From NCBI GenBank assembly GCA_022072145.1, contig JAJVIG010000016.1, forward strand, positions 88,917 through 152,916: 64,000 bases of DNA, in the 5' to 3' direction. Shown here piece after piece: positions 20,941 to 29,990 of this stretch (the stretch's first letter is position 1; every line of letters starts with the position of its first letter). The stretch is from Pseudomonadales bacterium (lineage in GTDB: Bacteria > Pseudomonadota > Gammaproteobacteria > Pseudomonadales > UBA5518). Made by a program: the position numbers and the translations under genes. A model generated the notes under the pieces. It saw only the letters and a list, made by a program, of their open reading frames with translations. It was not told the origin of the DNA and made no database searches.

Positions 20941-21380
20941 GACCCGTCCTCCCCGCTCGCTTGCCCGCGGTCGGCGCGCTCGTGCCGGCGCAGCAGGTCG
21001 GCGATCGTGATGCCGTGCAGGAATTCCTGCAAGTTCTCGCTGAGTTCGCTCCACAGATGGTGCGTCAGGCAGGTATCGCCCTGCTGGCAGTCACCCTTGC
21101 CGCCGCAGCGCGTCACGTCCAGACGCTCGTTGACGGCGTCGATGATCCGCCCGATGCTGAGCTGCTCCTGCGGCTGGGCCAGACGGTAGCCACCACCGGG
21201 TCCGCGCACGCTGACCACCAGCCCTTCCCGGCGCAACCGCGCGAACAACTGCTCGAGGTAGGAGAGCGAAATGCCCTGCCGGTCGGCGATGTCGGCCAGC
21301 CGCATCGTGCCCCGCTCCGCGTGCAGCGCAAGGTCGAGCACGGCGGTGACGGCGTAGCGACCACGGGTAGTCAGTTGCAC
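20937..21380 (-). CDS. iscR: Rrf2-family Fe-S cluster regulator IscR
   Basis: 147 residues from GTG 21380 ('[11 protein letters not shown]', family usually 'MRLTTKGRYAV'); upstream codons of the open frame overlap the promoter and are not coding. The winged helix has '[33 protein letters not shown]'. The cluster motif '[13 protein letters not shown]' has exactly the C-x5-C-x5-C spacing of [2Fe-2S] IscR. It represses Isc-type promoters in its holo form. Heading a suf operon, it probably controls it through the site at 21429-21453. Confidence 0.95.
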
Positions 21381-21420
21381 CGGAATCCGTCCTCGCTGGG
21401 GTGTGGTGAAGTACGGCCAC

Positions 21421-21449
21421 AGTATCCAATACCCAACTGTGGAGGTCAA
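21421..21449 (-). promoter_or_regulatory. sigma70 promoter of the iscR-suf operon
   Basis: Minus-strand TTGACC (21444-21449) and GATACT (21421-21426) are 17 nt apart. The predicted leader to the GTG is about 35 nt. The -35 box lies inside the IscR-like site. Confidence 0.75.
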
Positions 21450-21453
21450 CTAT
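21429..21453. promoter_or_regulatory. type 1 IscR-binding site
   Basis: The 25-bp element reads, on the minus strand, ATAGTTGAC at the left and AGTTGGGTAT at the right, matching the E. coli type 1 consensus (ATASYYGAC ... AGTCRRSTAT) at nearly all conserved positions; the main departures are in the centre and one C-to-T in the right half. It covers the -35 box, as in autorepressed isc promoters. Confidence 0.75.
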
Positions 21454-21561
21454 TTTGGTGGATTGCCATCAGTCCATCTGCGTCGCGCTCGGCGGGCCGT
21501 AACCGTATCATCGCGCGGTCGCAATTCGTTCATTCTCCGACTGCTTGCTCCGGATCCGCCC

Positions 21562-22605
21562 ATGAAGACCTACCGCTACGATGCAACCCGAATCATCGAT
21601 GGCATCGAGGGCGCCGCCGTCGGCCTCGCGTTGAGCGAATCGCCGCCCGGCGCACCCGGCCCAGGTCAGGTGCAGGTCCGCGTGCGCGCGAACTCGTTGA
21701 ACTTCGTCGACCTCGCCTGCTTGAGCGGCGCCTTTGCGGTCGACGGGCGCATCCCGCTGCTCGACGGGGCCGGCGAAGTGAGCGCCGTCGGTGACGGTGT
21801 GAGCCGCTTCCGGGTCGGGGACCGCGTGGTCGGCAATCCGCACGCGTCGTGGCTGGCCGGTCCACCCGCACCCGATGCCAGCGGCGTGGTGCTCGGAATC
21901 GCCACCGACGGCATGCTCGCCGGGACGGTCACGCTGCCCGAAAGCACACTGGCCCACCTGCCGGAGTCGATCGGCTTCGAAGCCGGGGCCAGCCTGCCGT
22001 GCGCCGGGCTCAGCGCATGGAACAGCCTGCGCGGTGGTCCCGCACGCTACGCCGTCGCGCCAGGCAGCACCGTGCTGGTGCAGGGTACCGGCGGCGTCTC
22101 GCTGTTCGCGCTGCAGTTCGCCCGCGTGATGGGTTGTCGCGTGATCGCGACGACCTCCTCGAGCGCGAAGGCCGATACCCTGCGCGCGCTGGGGGCATAC
22201 GCGGTGATCGATTACGTCCAGACCCCGGACTGGGGCGCCCGCGTGCTCGAACTGACCGACGGCATCGGCGTGGACCTGACCGTCGAAGTGGGTGGCCCCA
22301 ACACGCTGCCGCAGTCGATCGTCGCGACCAGGGTGGGCGGGCGCATCGCGCTGGTCGGCATCGTCGGCGGCATGGGTGCGATCGACTACCGCGACATGCT
22401 GCCGATCAACCACAAGGTGCTGACGCTGTTCGCCAACGGCATGGGCAGCCGGCGCGACCTCGAGGAGATGCTGCGCTTCGTCGACGTGAATGCGATCGAG
22501 CCGGTCATCGACTCACGCTTCGCGTTCGAGGACGCCGCCTCCGCCTTCAGACATTTCGCGGCCCGCCGGCACGTCGGCAAGGTCGTGATCAGCCACGCAT
22601 CCTGA
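21562..22605 (+). CDS. zinc-type alcohol dehydrogenase-like / quinone oxidoreductase family protein (MDR)
   Basis: 347 residues from ATG 21562. N-terminal GroES-like part: 'VQVRVRANSLNFVDLACLSG' and 'IPLLDGAGEVSAVGDGVSRFRVGDRVVG'. The cofactor domain has 'VLVQGTGGVSLFALQFARVMGCRVIATTSSSAKADTLRALGA' in outline, an NADPH-type Rossmann motif. No structural-zinc cysteine cluster and no catalytic Cys/His set, so it belongs to the zinc-free quinone oxidoreductase/enoyl reductase branch. Divergent from iscR; 10 nt before the VOC gene, so probably co-transcribed with it. Confidence 0.87.
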   Translation: MKTYRYDATRIIDGIEGAAVGLALSESPPGAPGPGQVQVRVRANSLNFVDLACLSGAFAVDGRIPLLDGAGEVSAVGDGVSRFRVGDRVVGNPHASWLAGPPAPDASGVVLGIATDGMLAGTVTLPESTLAHLPESIGFEAGASLPCAGLSAWNSLRGGPARYAVAPGSTVLVQGTGGVSLFALQFARVMGCRVIATTSSSAKADTLRALGAYAVIDYVQTPDWGARVLELTDGIGVDLTVEVGGPNTLPQSIVATRVGGRIALVGIVGGMGAIDYRDMLPINHKVLTLFANGMGSRRDLEEMLRFVDVNAIEPVIDSRFAFEDAASAFRHFAARRHVGKVVISHAS

Positions 22606-22615
22606 GGAGATTCCG

Positions 22616-23563
22616 ATGCCGATCCAGCTGGTCGACGGCTGCAAGCAGATCGAGATGGTCGTGCACGACGTGAACGGTGCGGTCGAGTTCATGCGTCGCA
22701 CGCTCGGCGCCGAGCGTATCGAGCAGAAACTGGTGCGGCGGATCACGGGCCACGTGCTGCACATCGACCACGTCGATTGCGGCCAGGGCATGTTCCAGTT
22801 CTGCAGCCTGATCACCGACGACCAGCCGCACAAGCGCTACATCGAGCGCTACGGTCCGATGCTGACCAACCTGAACTTCTCGGTGGTCGATCAGCCCGGG
22901 GCCGATCGTGTGATCGCTGCCGAGGGCGGCCGCACGCTCACCTCGTTCCCGATGGCCGACATGGGCTGGGAGAACCTGCTGGACCCCGACAATGTGCGGC
23001 CGCACGACGAAATGGGCAACGGGATATTTTCGGAGACGCGCGAGTTGATCGGCTTCGATCTGGAATACGCCCATCCGCCGTATCGCGATCCGGCACGGCA
23101 GGATGTGTTCTACCCCGCCTTCGCCCAGCCGCGCCCGCCGAATGCCGACCACGTGACGCGGCTGCTGCGCCTGCGCGCCATCGTGCACGACCTCGATCGC
23201 ACGCTGGCGACGGTGCAGCGCATGATCGATCCGCGATCACGTACCGCTGCCTACGCGTTGCGCAGCGATTCACGCGGACGCTCGGCGCGGATCCGTCTGC
23301 TGGACTTCGAGATCGAATACTGCGAACCGGCCGGCCCGGCGAGCCCCTGGTTCGAGTATCTGCAACGATTCGAGCAAGGCCTGAGCACGGCGGTGTTCGC
23401 CGTCGCAGACCTGGATGCGGTGATCGCTGGGATGGACCGGGCGGAACTGGTGCGCACCACGGCGCAGTTCATCGACTCGCATGAACCGATGACGGCCGCG
23501 TTTCGCCTGAACTCGAAGCACATCCTCGGATTCGACATCGAGCTGTTCGAAGCGCGCCCGTGA
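22616..23563 (+). CDS. VOC superfamily (glyoxalase/dioxygenase fold) protein
   Basis: 315 residues with GAGGAG before the ATG. The first module opens 'CKQIEMVVHDVNGAVEFMRRTLGAERI' and has 'HIDHVDCGQGMFQFC'; a second, more divergent module runs from about residue 180 ('RLLRLRAIVHDLDRTLATVQRMIDP') to the C-terminal 'AFRLNSKHILGFDIELFEARP'. That is a tandem VOC layout as in extradiol dioxygenases or methylmalonyl-CoA epimerase relatives. Some metal-ligand positions (His in 'MVVHD', Glu near the C-terminus) are plausible, but the set is not certain. Follows the reductase gene by 10 nt. Reaction unknown. Confidence 0.7.
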   Translation: MPIQLVDGCKQIEMVVHDVNGAVEFMRRTLGAERIEQKLVRRITGHVLHIDHVDCGQGMFQFCSLITDDQPHKRYIERYGPMLTNLNFSVVDQPGADRVIAAEGGRTLTSFPMADMGWENLLDPDNVRPHDEMGNGIFSETRELIGFDLEYAHPPYRDPARQDVFYPAFAQPRPPNADHVTRLLRLRAIVHDLDRTLATVQRMIDPRSRTAAYALRSDSRGRSARIRLLDFEIEYCEPAGPASPWFEYLQRFEQGLSTAVFAVADLDAVIAGMDRAELVRTTAQFIDSHEPMTAAFRLNSKHILGFDIELFEARP

Positions 23564-23623
23564 CGGCGGTCGTGCCGGCTTCCGCGAGTCCGGCCGCTCG
23601 ATACATCCGCTCGCGGCGCGGTT

Positions 23624-24895
23624 TCAGTCCAGCGCCTCGACCAGTCGGGGCAGGAACACGTAGCGCCCGATCACGTTTATGTACGCGCTGGCGCGCCGCC
23701 CGGTGAACGGGTTCACGCGCGCGTCGGTGCCCGCCAGACCGCCCCAGCCGAACATGCCCCGCGCCGGGCCGGACAGCGCCACGCTGCCGCCGGCACCGAA
23801 GCCGGCGCCGCCCATGCCGATCCGCTCCAGCATGCTGAGGTCCACACCCTCCGGCAGCAGGTTGGACATCGCGAGCAGCGCCGTGTCCGGTGACAGGACC
23901 GTCACGCCGTCGAGCGTGCCGCGATTCGCGAGCATCGCGAGGAAACGGTCGTAGTCACGGGCCGACGAAACCAGCCCCGAGCCGCCGAACGGGAACGGCG
24001 GCGGATCGAGATAGACCGACGAGGCGCCGGGGTCCAGCGTCTCGATCTTCGCGTCGACGACGCGGTAATTGGTCGCGAGCCGCCCGCCGTCGGCGGCCGG
24101 AACCCGGAAGCCCGTGTGGCGCATGCCGAGTGGCGTGAACAGGCGCTGCTGCAGGAACGCGTCGAACGGCATGCCGGCGACGATCTCGATGACGCGGGCC
24201 AGCACGTCGAGCGAACACGAATAGCTCCAGCGCGCACCGGGCTCGGCGATCAACGGCAGGCCCGCAACCCGTTCGGAGAACTCGCGCAGGCTGGGCACGG
24301 TGGGCGCCCGGCCCGGTGTCGCGGCATCGTCCCGGTTGTAACGGCCCGCGACCAGGCCGAGCCGACGGTACTCGTCGGCCAACGGTCCCGTGTTCAGTTC
24401 GGTCGTGTAGCCCAGCCCCGCCGTGTGCGTCAGCAGGTGGCGGATCGTGATCCGGTGCGCCGCTGGGCGCGCGGCCAGCGAGTGCTCCGGATCGCTCAGC
24501 ACGCGTGGGCTGCCGAACTCCGGGATCACCTCGGCCAGCGGCTGGTCGAGGCGCAGCCTGCCCTCGCCGATCAGGAGCATCGCGGCGATCCCGGTCACGG
24601 GCTTGGTCTGCGAATAGATCCGCCACAGCGTGTCCTCGTTCACCGCGGCCGCGCTGTCGAAGGCGAGCGTGCCGGAACGCAGGAACCGCGGTGCCGAGTC
24701 GCCCTCGCCGAGCGCGACCACCGCACCCGGCACCTCGCGTCGGGCGACCAGACCGTCGATGAACGACTGCAGGCGCTCCGCGTGCGAGGCCTCGGCCAGG
24801 AGCGGCATCGCCTGCACGCCCAGGCCGCCCGCGAGAGCGAACCGTCCCGCCGCCAGCAGCAACTGCCGGCGGCTCAACCCCGATTCAGGTCGCAT
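23624..24895 (-). CDS. serine hydrolase of the beta-lactamase / penicillin-binding protein-like family, exported
   Basis: 423 residues from ATG 24895. The N-terminus 'RRQLLLAAGRFALAGGLGVQAMPLLAEA' is a Tat-like or long Sec signal. The SxxK nucleophile motif is 'RIYSQTKPVTG', the YxN-like motif 'WSYSCSLDVLARVIE', and 'HLLTHTAGLGY' and 'LFTPLGMRHTGF' are typical of the class C/EstB esterase group. Members hydrolyse esters or amides in the periplasm rather than cell-wall peptides. Last gene of the nine-gene leftward run; it overlaps the SDR upstream by 11 nt. Confidence 0.88.
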   Translation of the reverse strand: MRPESGLSRRQLLLAAGRFALAGGLGVQAMPLLAEASHAERLQSFIDGLVARREVPGAVVALGEGDSAPRFLRSGTLAFDSAAAVNEDTLWRIYSQTKPVTGIAAMLLIGEGRLRLDQPLAEVIPEFGSPRVLSDPEHSLAARPAAHRITIRHLLTHTAGLGYTTELNTGPLADEYRRLGLVAGRYNRDDAATPGRAPTVPSLREFSERVAGLPLIAEPGARWSYSCSLDVLARVIEIVAGMPFDAFLQQRLFTPLGMRHTGFRVPAADGGRLATNYRVVDAKIETLDPGASSVYLDPPPFPFGGSGLVSSARDYDRFLAMLANRGTLDGVTVLSPDTALLAMSNLLPEGVDLSMLERIGMGGAGFGAGGSVALSGPARGMFGWGGLAGTDARVNPFTGRRASAYINVIGRYVFLPRLVEALD

Positions 24896-25739
24896 CGTCG
24901 TCCCCCACGTGTCGTACGGCCGTCTTGCCTGCGTCCGGCAGGAACTGCGCGCCCATGCGTTCGACCGCCTGGCGTCGCCTGCCGATGCGCCGAGAGAGCG
25001 CGGCATCGCGTGCCGCGACCGGACCGCGCCCCAGCGCCCGCAGCGCCGCCTCGGCGGTCGGTCCGGGCAGCTTGATCCGCGCCGTCGCGACGCCCTCGCG
25101 CAACCCCGGATGTGCCGAACGCAGGCCCGGCGTATTGGTGGGCCCCGGAATGAACGACAGCACGTCGACCCCGGCCGCGCGCAGTTCGTACCAAAGTGCC
25201 TCGCCCAGCACCAGATCGTAGGCCTTGCTCGCCGCGTACGAGGCGAACACCGGCGAACCCTGCAGGCCGGATCCGGACGCGACGAACACGATGCCGCCGC
25301 GCCCGCGCGCGGCCATCGCGCGACCGTAACCGTGCGCCAGCAGCAACGGCGCCGCGCAGTTCACATCGATCTGCCGCAGCATGTCGCGCACGTCCTGCTG
25401 CAGGAACAGTCCCTGGCTTCCGACGCCCGCGTTGCAGATCAGCAGCCCGATCTCGAGGTCTGCCGTCCTTTCGCGCAACGGCGCCATGAAGTCCCGCCGC
25501 GCGAGATCGGCGGCCACCGCGAGCGTCGCGACCCCGTGCTCGCGCTGCACGGCCAGCGCCTGCTCCGCAACGCGCTCCTGCTGCACGTCGAGCAGTACCA
25601 CGTTCAGCCCGCGACGCGCCAGCGCATCACAGAACGCCGCGCCCAACCCCTGCGCGGCCCCGGTCACCAGGGCCCAGGGGCCGTACTTGCGCGCAAAGGC
25701 CTCGCCCGACCGGGTGTCCCGCCGCTGCCGCGCGCTCAT
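24885..25739 (-). CDS. short-chain dehydrogenase/reductase (SDR)
   Basis: 284 residues from ATG 25739, which overlaps the stop of the neighbouring SDR (ATGA). Cofactor motif 'ALVTGAAQGLGAAFCDAL' (TGxxxGxG), 'LLICNAGVGSQG' (NAG), catalytic Ser in 'VFVASGSGLQGSP' and Y-x3-K in 'ASYAASKAYD'. The C-terminal part is long and arginine-rich ('ALSRRIGRRRQAVERMG'), as in KduD/steroid-type SDRs without membrane anchor. Likely NAD(P)-dependent oxidation or reduction of a hydroxy/keto intermediate of the operon's pathway. Confidence 0.9.
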   Translation of the reverse strand: MSARQRRDTRSGEAFARKYGPWALVTGAAQGLGAAFCDALARRGLNVVLLDVQQERVAEQALAVQREHGVATLAVAADLARRDFMAPLRERTADLEIGLLICNAGVGSQGLFLQQDVRDMLRQIDVNCAAPLLLAHGYGRAMAARGRGGIVFVASGSGLQGSPVFASYAASKAYDLVLGEALWYELRAAGVDVLSFIPGPTNTPGLRSAHPGLREGVATARIKLPGPTAEAALRALGRGPVAARDAALSRRIGRRRQAVERMGAQFLPDAGKTAVRHVGDDDAT

Positions 25740-26578
25740 GCGTCGTCCCCGCTGGATCGATTGCTGCGCCGGGCGGCGAGCCGTTCGGCGGTCGCGATGA
25801 TCTCCATCGCCGAACGCTCCATCACCAGGCCGCCGTCCACGTCGAGTATCTTGCCGGTCACGTACGCCGAGGCCGGCGCGGCCAGGTACAACACCGCGGC
25901 CGCGATGTCCTCGGGCACGCCGAGGCGGCCGACCGGAGTCCACGCCGCGAGCGACTCGCCGATACCCGGCATCGCCGCGAGCAGGTTCCTCTTCATATTC
26001 TCGGTCTGGATCGCACCGACGCGGATCGCGTTGACACGCACCGAGGGCGCGAACTCCATCGCCATCATGCGCGTTGCCTGCTCGAGTGCGGCCTTCGCGC
26101 CGCCGTACGGAATCGACCCCACGTGGGCGACGCGCGCGTACCCGGAGGAAATGTTGACCACGGCACCGCCGTGTTCGCGCAGCAGCGGCACCGCCTCGCG
26201 CGTCAGCAGAACCGGCGCCAGGAAGTTCAGCTTCACCGCACCGATGACCTGCTCCTCGCTGATCCGCGCCGTGGGCCCATGCCCCGTGCCACCGGCGTTG
26301 TTGACCAGGATGTGCAGGCCGCCCAGCGCCTCGCGCGTCTGGTGCACGATGCGCACCACGTCTTCCTGGCGCGTGACATCCGCGGCAATCGCGATCGCCC
26401 GCCCACCGTGCGCGGCGATGTCCTGCGCGACCGCCTCCACCTGTTCCCGCGTGCGTGCCACGCAGGCCACCGCCGCGCCCGCTTCCGCGAGCGCACGCGC
26501 GGTCACGGCACCGATCCCGCGCCCCGCGCCGGTGACCACCGCCACCTTGCCGTCCAGCCGGAACAGTTCCAGGATCAC
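25736..26578 (-). CDS. short-chain dehydrogenase/reductase (SDR, FabG-like)
   Basis: 280 residues. 'LFRLDGKVAVVTGAGRGIGAVTARALAEAGA' is the classical SDR opening; 'ILVNNAGGTGHGP' and 'VNISSGYARVAHVGSIPYGGAKAALEQATR' give the NNAG, Ser and Y-x3-K positions (Y-G-G-A-K). 'VRVNAIRVGAIQTENM' and 'ASAYVTGKILDVDGGLVM' complete the classical set. Possible 3-hydroxyacyl-CoA or 7-alpha-hydroxysteroid-type dehydrogenase. Overlaps the next SDR by 4 nt; 34 nt after the secreted DUF1214-like gene. Confidence 0.92.
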   Translation of the reverse strand: MILELFRLDGKVAVVTGAGRGIGAVTARALAEAGAAVACVARTREQVEAVAQDIAAHGGRAIAIAADVTRQEDVVRIVHQTREALGGLHILVNNAGGTGHGPTARISEEQVIGAVKLNFLAPVLLTREAVPLLREHGGAVVNISSGYARVAHVGSIPYGGAKAALEQATRMMAMEFAPSVRVNAIRVGAIQTENMKRNLLAAMPGIGESLAAWTPVGRLGVPEDIAAAVLYLAAPASAYVTGKILDVDGGLVMERSAMEIIATAERLAARRSNRSSGDDA

Positions 26579-26612
26579 GGCGAAGCGTCCTTGTTGCCGA
26601 ACGATGGTCGGA

Positions 26613-28064
26613 TCAATAGTTTCTCCAGCGCTTCCTGATATGGGCCTGGCGTACCGCGATTTCCTGCCGGCGCATTTCCGGCGTGACCCGCGGCGTGTCG
26701 GGCGGCAGCACGCTCGTGATGTCCCTGAACTTCACGTGGAATGTACGCAGCTGCGGCAACTGCTCCGCGGTCGGGGGTTCGCGAAACACGAAGCGGAATG
26801 CGTGGCTTCCCTCGGGCAGCCCGGTGGTCGCGACCCAGCCCTGCACGCCCGGGTCCTCGTGCGCGATTATGAACCAGCGCGCACCGTCACTCGCCCGCGG
26901 CAACTGGTGCCCGGTGAGGCTGGCCACGTAGTTCTGCTGATCGGGACCTTCGAACCACAGGTCGTTCAACTGGAAACCCAGATAGTGGGGTTCGACCGGC
27001 GCCTCCAGGCGGATCACCAGTGCCTCGTCCGGCGCCAGTTCGAACTTGCCGCCCGCGTAGAGCTGCTGCGCACCCGCCACCCCGCCAGCCGTGAACGGTG
27101 GCTCCACCGGGTTGACGCCATTGACCGGCATCGCGCGCCGCCCGTCGCCATTCACGTCACGCTGCAGTTCCAGCGCCACGTCCTGCAGGCGGCTCCAGAA
27201 GCGGATCTGGTTCGGCAACTCCGTGCCGATGCGCTCGAGTTTCTCCGCCATCTCCTCGACCGTGAGCGGTGGCCGGCTCTCCCCGATCGCGTCCAGTCGC
27301 ACGATATCGAGATCGAGCGGCTCCTCGTTCGCCCAGTCGGAGAATACCTCGCGCACCGACAGCCACTTCGCCGTCCGCTCCGCTTCCTCCCCGGTACCCG
27401 GGCAGCGCATGCGCTTGCGTGACACGAGGAAGTTGCCGGTGTGATCGCGCGGCCGCTCGGGGCCGATCAGGATCTCGAAGCGCCCGTCCGCCTCGACCTG
27501 CAACTGCAGGCTGCCGGTGAAATCCAGCGTCATGTCGGCGCAGCGCTGCATCTCCGCGAGCTCACCGCTGGTGCCCGGCACACCGGTGATGGTCTGGAAG
27601 ATCACGTTACGCGGCGCCTTGGGCCCCGCGACCCGCACCTGCGCGTCGCGCCACTCGCGGGTGTCCATCGCCCGCCCCGTGACACGGTAGAAGCCGGTGT
27701 CGTCGATGCGCGCCTTCAGGTACATGGTGTCCGGGTTCTCGCCGGTCCACTTGCGCAACATGTCCATCGAGCGATGGAACTCGGGATAGCGCGGGTGCTG
27801 GCGCATCTCGAGCTGGATCATGCGCTCCAGATGCCCCAGCAGGTAGCGGTAACCCTCCGCCAGGGTGCGTGCCGTCGGCGGCGGCGGGACGTACTGCGGA
27901 TCGACCAGGCTGCGCTGCGCCTCCTGCAGTCCGTTGCCGAACACGCGCCAGCTGCGTTCGAGGCGTTGTGCCGGGTCATCGGCTGCATCGGCCGCGGCCA
28001 CCGCGGCCGGCATCATGCTCGCGCACACGATCAGCGCGATCTTGCGCAGGAATCTTCTGGCCAT
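26613..28064 (-). CDS. exported DUF1214-like protein (paralogue 1 of 4)
   Basis: 483 residues from ATG 28064, with AAGGAG 10 nt upstream. The start 'ARRFLRKIALIVCASMMPAAVAAADA' is a Sec signal peptide, so it should be periplasmic. 'ENPDTMYLKARIDDTGFYRVTG' matches the first conserved block, and 'APDEALVIRLEAP', 'YLGFQLNDLWFEGPDQ' and 'IAHEDPGVQGWVATTG' the DUF1214 core. The same blocks occur in 31263-32450, 41448-42830 and 42827-44092. The family's chemistry is not established; the repeated link to acyl-CoA and sulfotransferase genes suggests a hydrophobic ligand. Confidence 0.82.
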   Translation of the reverse strand: MARRFLRKIALIVCASMMPAAVAAADAADDPAQRLERSWRVFGNGLQEAQRSLVDPQYVPPPPTARTLAEGYRYLLGHLERMIQLEMRQHPRYPEFHRSMDMLRKWTGENPDTMYLKARIDDTGFYRVTGRAMDTREWRDAQVRVAGPKAPRNVIFQTITGVPGTSGELAEMQRCADMTLDFTGSLQLQVEADGRFEILIGPERPRDHTGNFLVSRKRMRCPGTGEEAERTAKWLSVREVFSDWANEEPLDLDIVRLDAIGESRPPLTVEEMAEKLERIGTELPNQIRFWSRLQDVALELQRDVNGDGRRAMPVNGVNPVEPPFTAGGVAGAQQLYAGGKFELAPDEALVIRLEAPVEPHYLGFQLNDLWFEGPDQQNYVASLTGHQLPRASDGARWFIIAHEDPGVQGWVATTGLPEGSHAFRFVFREPPTAEQLPQLRTFHVKFRDITSVLPPDTPRVTPEMRRQEIAVRQAHIRKRWRNY

Positions 28065-28102
28065 GAGTGGTGTTCTCCTTGTTCGAAGCTCTCCCGCCGC
28101 GC

Positions 28103-29929
28103 CTACGGTGTATACCAGATGGGCGACGACCACGCGCGTTCCTGGATGCTGGCGGGATGCCCCGTCGTTTCCCCATCCACACCGCGCGCCAGCGCATCGT
28201 GCAGCGAATAGCGCGGCGTCGGAATCTGCAGCACCCGCAGGTAATAGAACGCCGGAACCGCGGGATCGAAGTCCGGATCGCTCCACAGCACGGACAATTC
28301 CCGCGCGCCGATATCGTTCGTATAACGACCCGTTTTCACATCGACCGTCGTGCCGACAGCCGGCAACCGGCCGTCGGGACCCGGTTGGCGTCGGTCCGAC
28401 CAGGCGACATCGTAGATCCTTTCCTGACTCGTGCCGCCCGCGTCCACCCAACCCTTCACGACCTGCACCCGGTCGAGGTTGGCCCCGTCGGGATCCTTCG
28501 CAGCGTGGATCAGGAAGGAGGGCTGCGCGCCCGTGCGTGCGCGCGGCAGCTCACCGCCCATCGGCACGCCGAGACGGTAGCCTGCGGCCGCGATGTCCGG
28601 CCCGGCGACAGCCCCGCCGTCGAAGCCGAAACCGCCGAAGAATCGCACCGCGATGCGCGGACCACTGGTCGCGTAGACCTCGCGGCGCCGCAGCGCCTCG
28701 ACGATGGCCTCGCGCGTATTGGCGGTCGCCCACACGGCCGCTCGACCGGCGGCCGACTTGTCCCAGGCGGTCGCCGGCCGGAACGCCGATGGCGATTCCT
28801 TGCTGCGCGAGCCGGAACCCGCCGCCGACTCGCCCTGGAACTCCTGCTCGTCCACGATCGACAATGCGAGGTGCGTGTCGGTGGAGCCGATCATGCCGAG
28901 CTGGTACGGATTGGTGCCCAGCCTGCCCTCGAGCTGCAACCCGCGCCCAAGGGCGCCGCGGATGTAATCGGCCGGCGAACTGCCGGGAACGCGGGAATCG
29001 GTCAGCATGGTCGGATACAGCTCGAAGCTGGCGAACTCGTCGTTCGGCGACAGCACGGGATGCGTCTCCGAGGTGCCCTTGTACTGCGCCACCTCGGCGA
29101 CCGTTTCCCAGCGCGCGCGCTGCGCCGCATGCGCGCGTGTCAGCGGGCGGCCGTCGAGGTCCACGTCCCCGAACATCAAGCCGGCGGACAGGTTCGAATT
29201 GTGCGGAATCGCGACGAACGCGGCACCGGTGGCGCGCCGGGTCCGGTCGAGCCACGCCCAGAGGTCCGCGGGGTTTTCGCTGTCGTCCGCGCTGAACGGC
29301 AGGAAGCCCTTGGCCGTCTCGCCCGCCGCGGTGGTGACGACCACGCGGTGCAGGTTGTTGCCGGCCGGCATCGAGGTCCATTCCCAGCCTACCAGCGCCG
29401 TGAAGCGGCCCGGCTCGTCGTAGCGATCGGCGGTGTCCACGATATCGGTCCACGCTTCCGAGCGCACATCGGCGCGGTCGAGCGCCTGATGGATGCTCAT
29501 GCTGCCGGAGCGGAAATCCGCGAAGAAGGCCTGGAACACTTCGCGATACCTGCCCTGCCGGAACAACTCGAACACCAGCCGCCCGACGGCCTTGTCGGTC
29601 ATGCGCGGATCGCCGCTCGCGATCGAGCGCGCGATGCCCAGCATCTCGGCGTGATCCGCCACGACCAGGAAGTCGAGGGGGCGTTGCAGCCGGACCCGCG
29701 CACCGGTTGCCGGGTGGATGACTGGCAGCCCCTTCGCGAAACGATAGGCCAGGGCCGGATCGGTACCGACGGTACCGAACATGTAGACATCGAGGGAATA
29801 CGAGGTGTGGACGTGGGTATCGCCCCACAGCAGCCGGGTCGCCGGAGCCCCCGGTGTCGCCGCGAGTCCCGGGACACTGCAGAGCACGCAGAAGGCATAT
29901 CGAAGCAGCGCTGATCGCCAAGGGTACAT
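28103..29929 (-). CDS. exported DUF3604 family protein
   Basis: 608 residues from ATG 29929 with AGGAG close upstream. A signal peptide ends near 'CVLCSVPGLAATPG'. 'LLWGDTHVHTSYSLDVYMFG' and 'LDFLVVADHAEMLGI' are the PHP-like metal-site blocks of DUF3604, and 'FTALVGWEWTSMPAGNNLHRVVV', 'GSTDTHLALSIVDEQEFQG', 'ATSGPRIAVRFFGG' and 'DRVQVVKGWVD' complete the family pattern to the conserved 'SPIWYTP' end. Members are predicted metal-dependent hydrolases of unknown substrate. 38 nt before the secreted DUF1214-like gene, so both products should work in the periplasm. Confidence 0.88.
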   Translation of the reverse strand: MYPWRSALLRYAFCVLCSVPGLAATPGAPATRLLWGDTHVHTSYSLDVYMFGTVGTDPALAYRFAKGLPVIHPATGARVRLQRPLDFLVVADHAEMLGIARSIASGDPRMTDKAVGRLVFELFRQGRYREVFQAFFADFRSGSMSIHQALDRADVRSEAWTDIVDTADRYDEPGRFTALVGWEWTSMPAGNNLHRVVVTTAAGETAKGFLPFSADDSENPADLWAWLDRTRRATGAAFVAIPHNSNLSAGLMFGDVDLDGRPLTRAHAAQRARWETVAEVAQYKGTSETHPVLSPNDEFASFELYPTMLTDSRVPGSSPADYIRGALGRGLQLEGRLGTNPYQLGMIGSTDTHLALSIVDEQEFQGESAAGSGSRSKESPSAFRPATAWDKSAAGRAAVWATANTREAIVEALRRREVYATSGPRIAVRFFGGFGFDGGAVAGPDIAAAGYRLGVPMGGELPRARTGAQPSFLIHAAKDPDGANLDRVQVVKGWVDAGGTSQERIYDVAWSDRRQPGPDGRLPAVGTTVDVKTGRYTNDIGARELSVLWSDPDFDPAVPAFYYLRVLQIPTPRYSLHDALARGVDGETTGHPASIQERAWSSPIWYTP

Positions 29930-29990
29930 GGTCGTCTCCTCCGATCGTGCAATCGAAACCGCGAACCGTGGCACAGCTCGCGCCGCTGCG

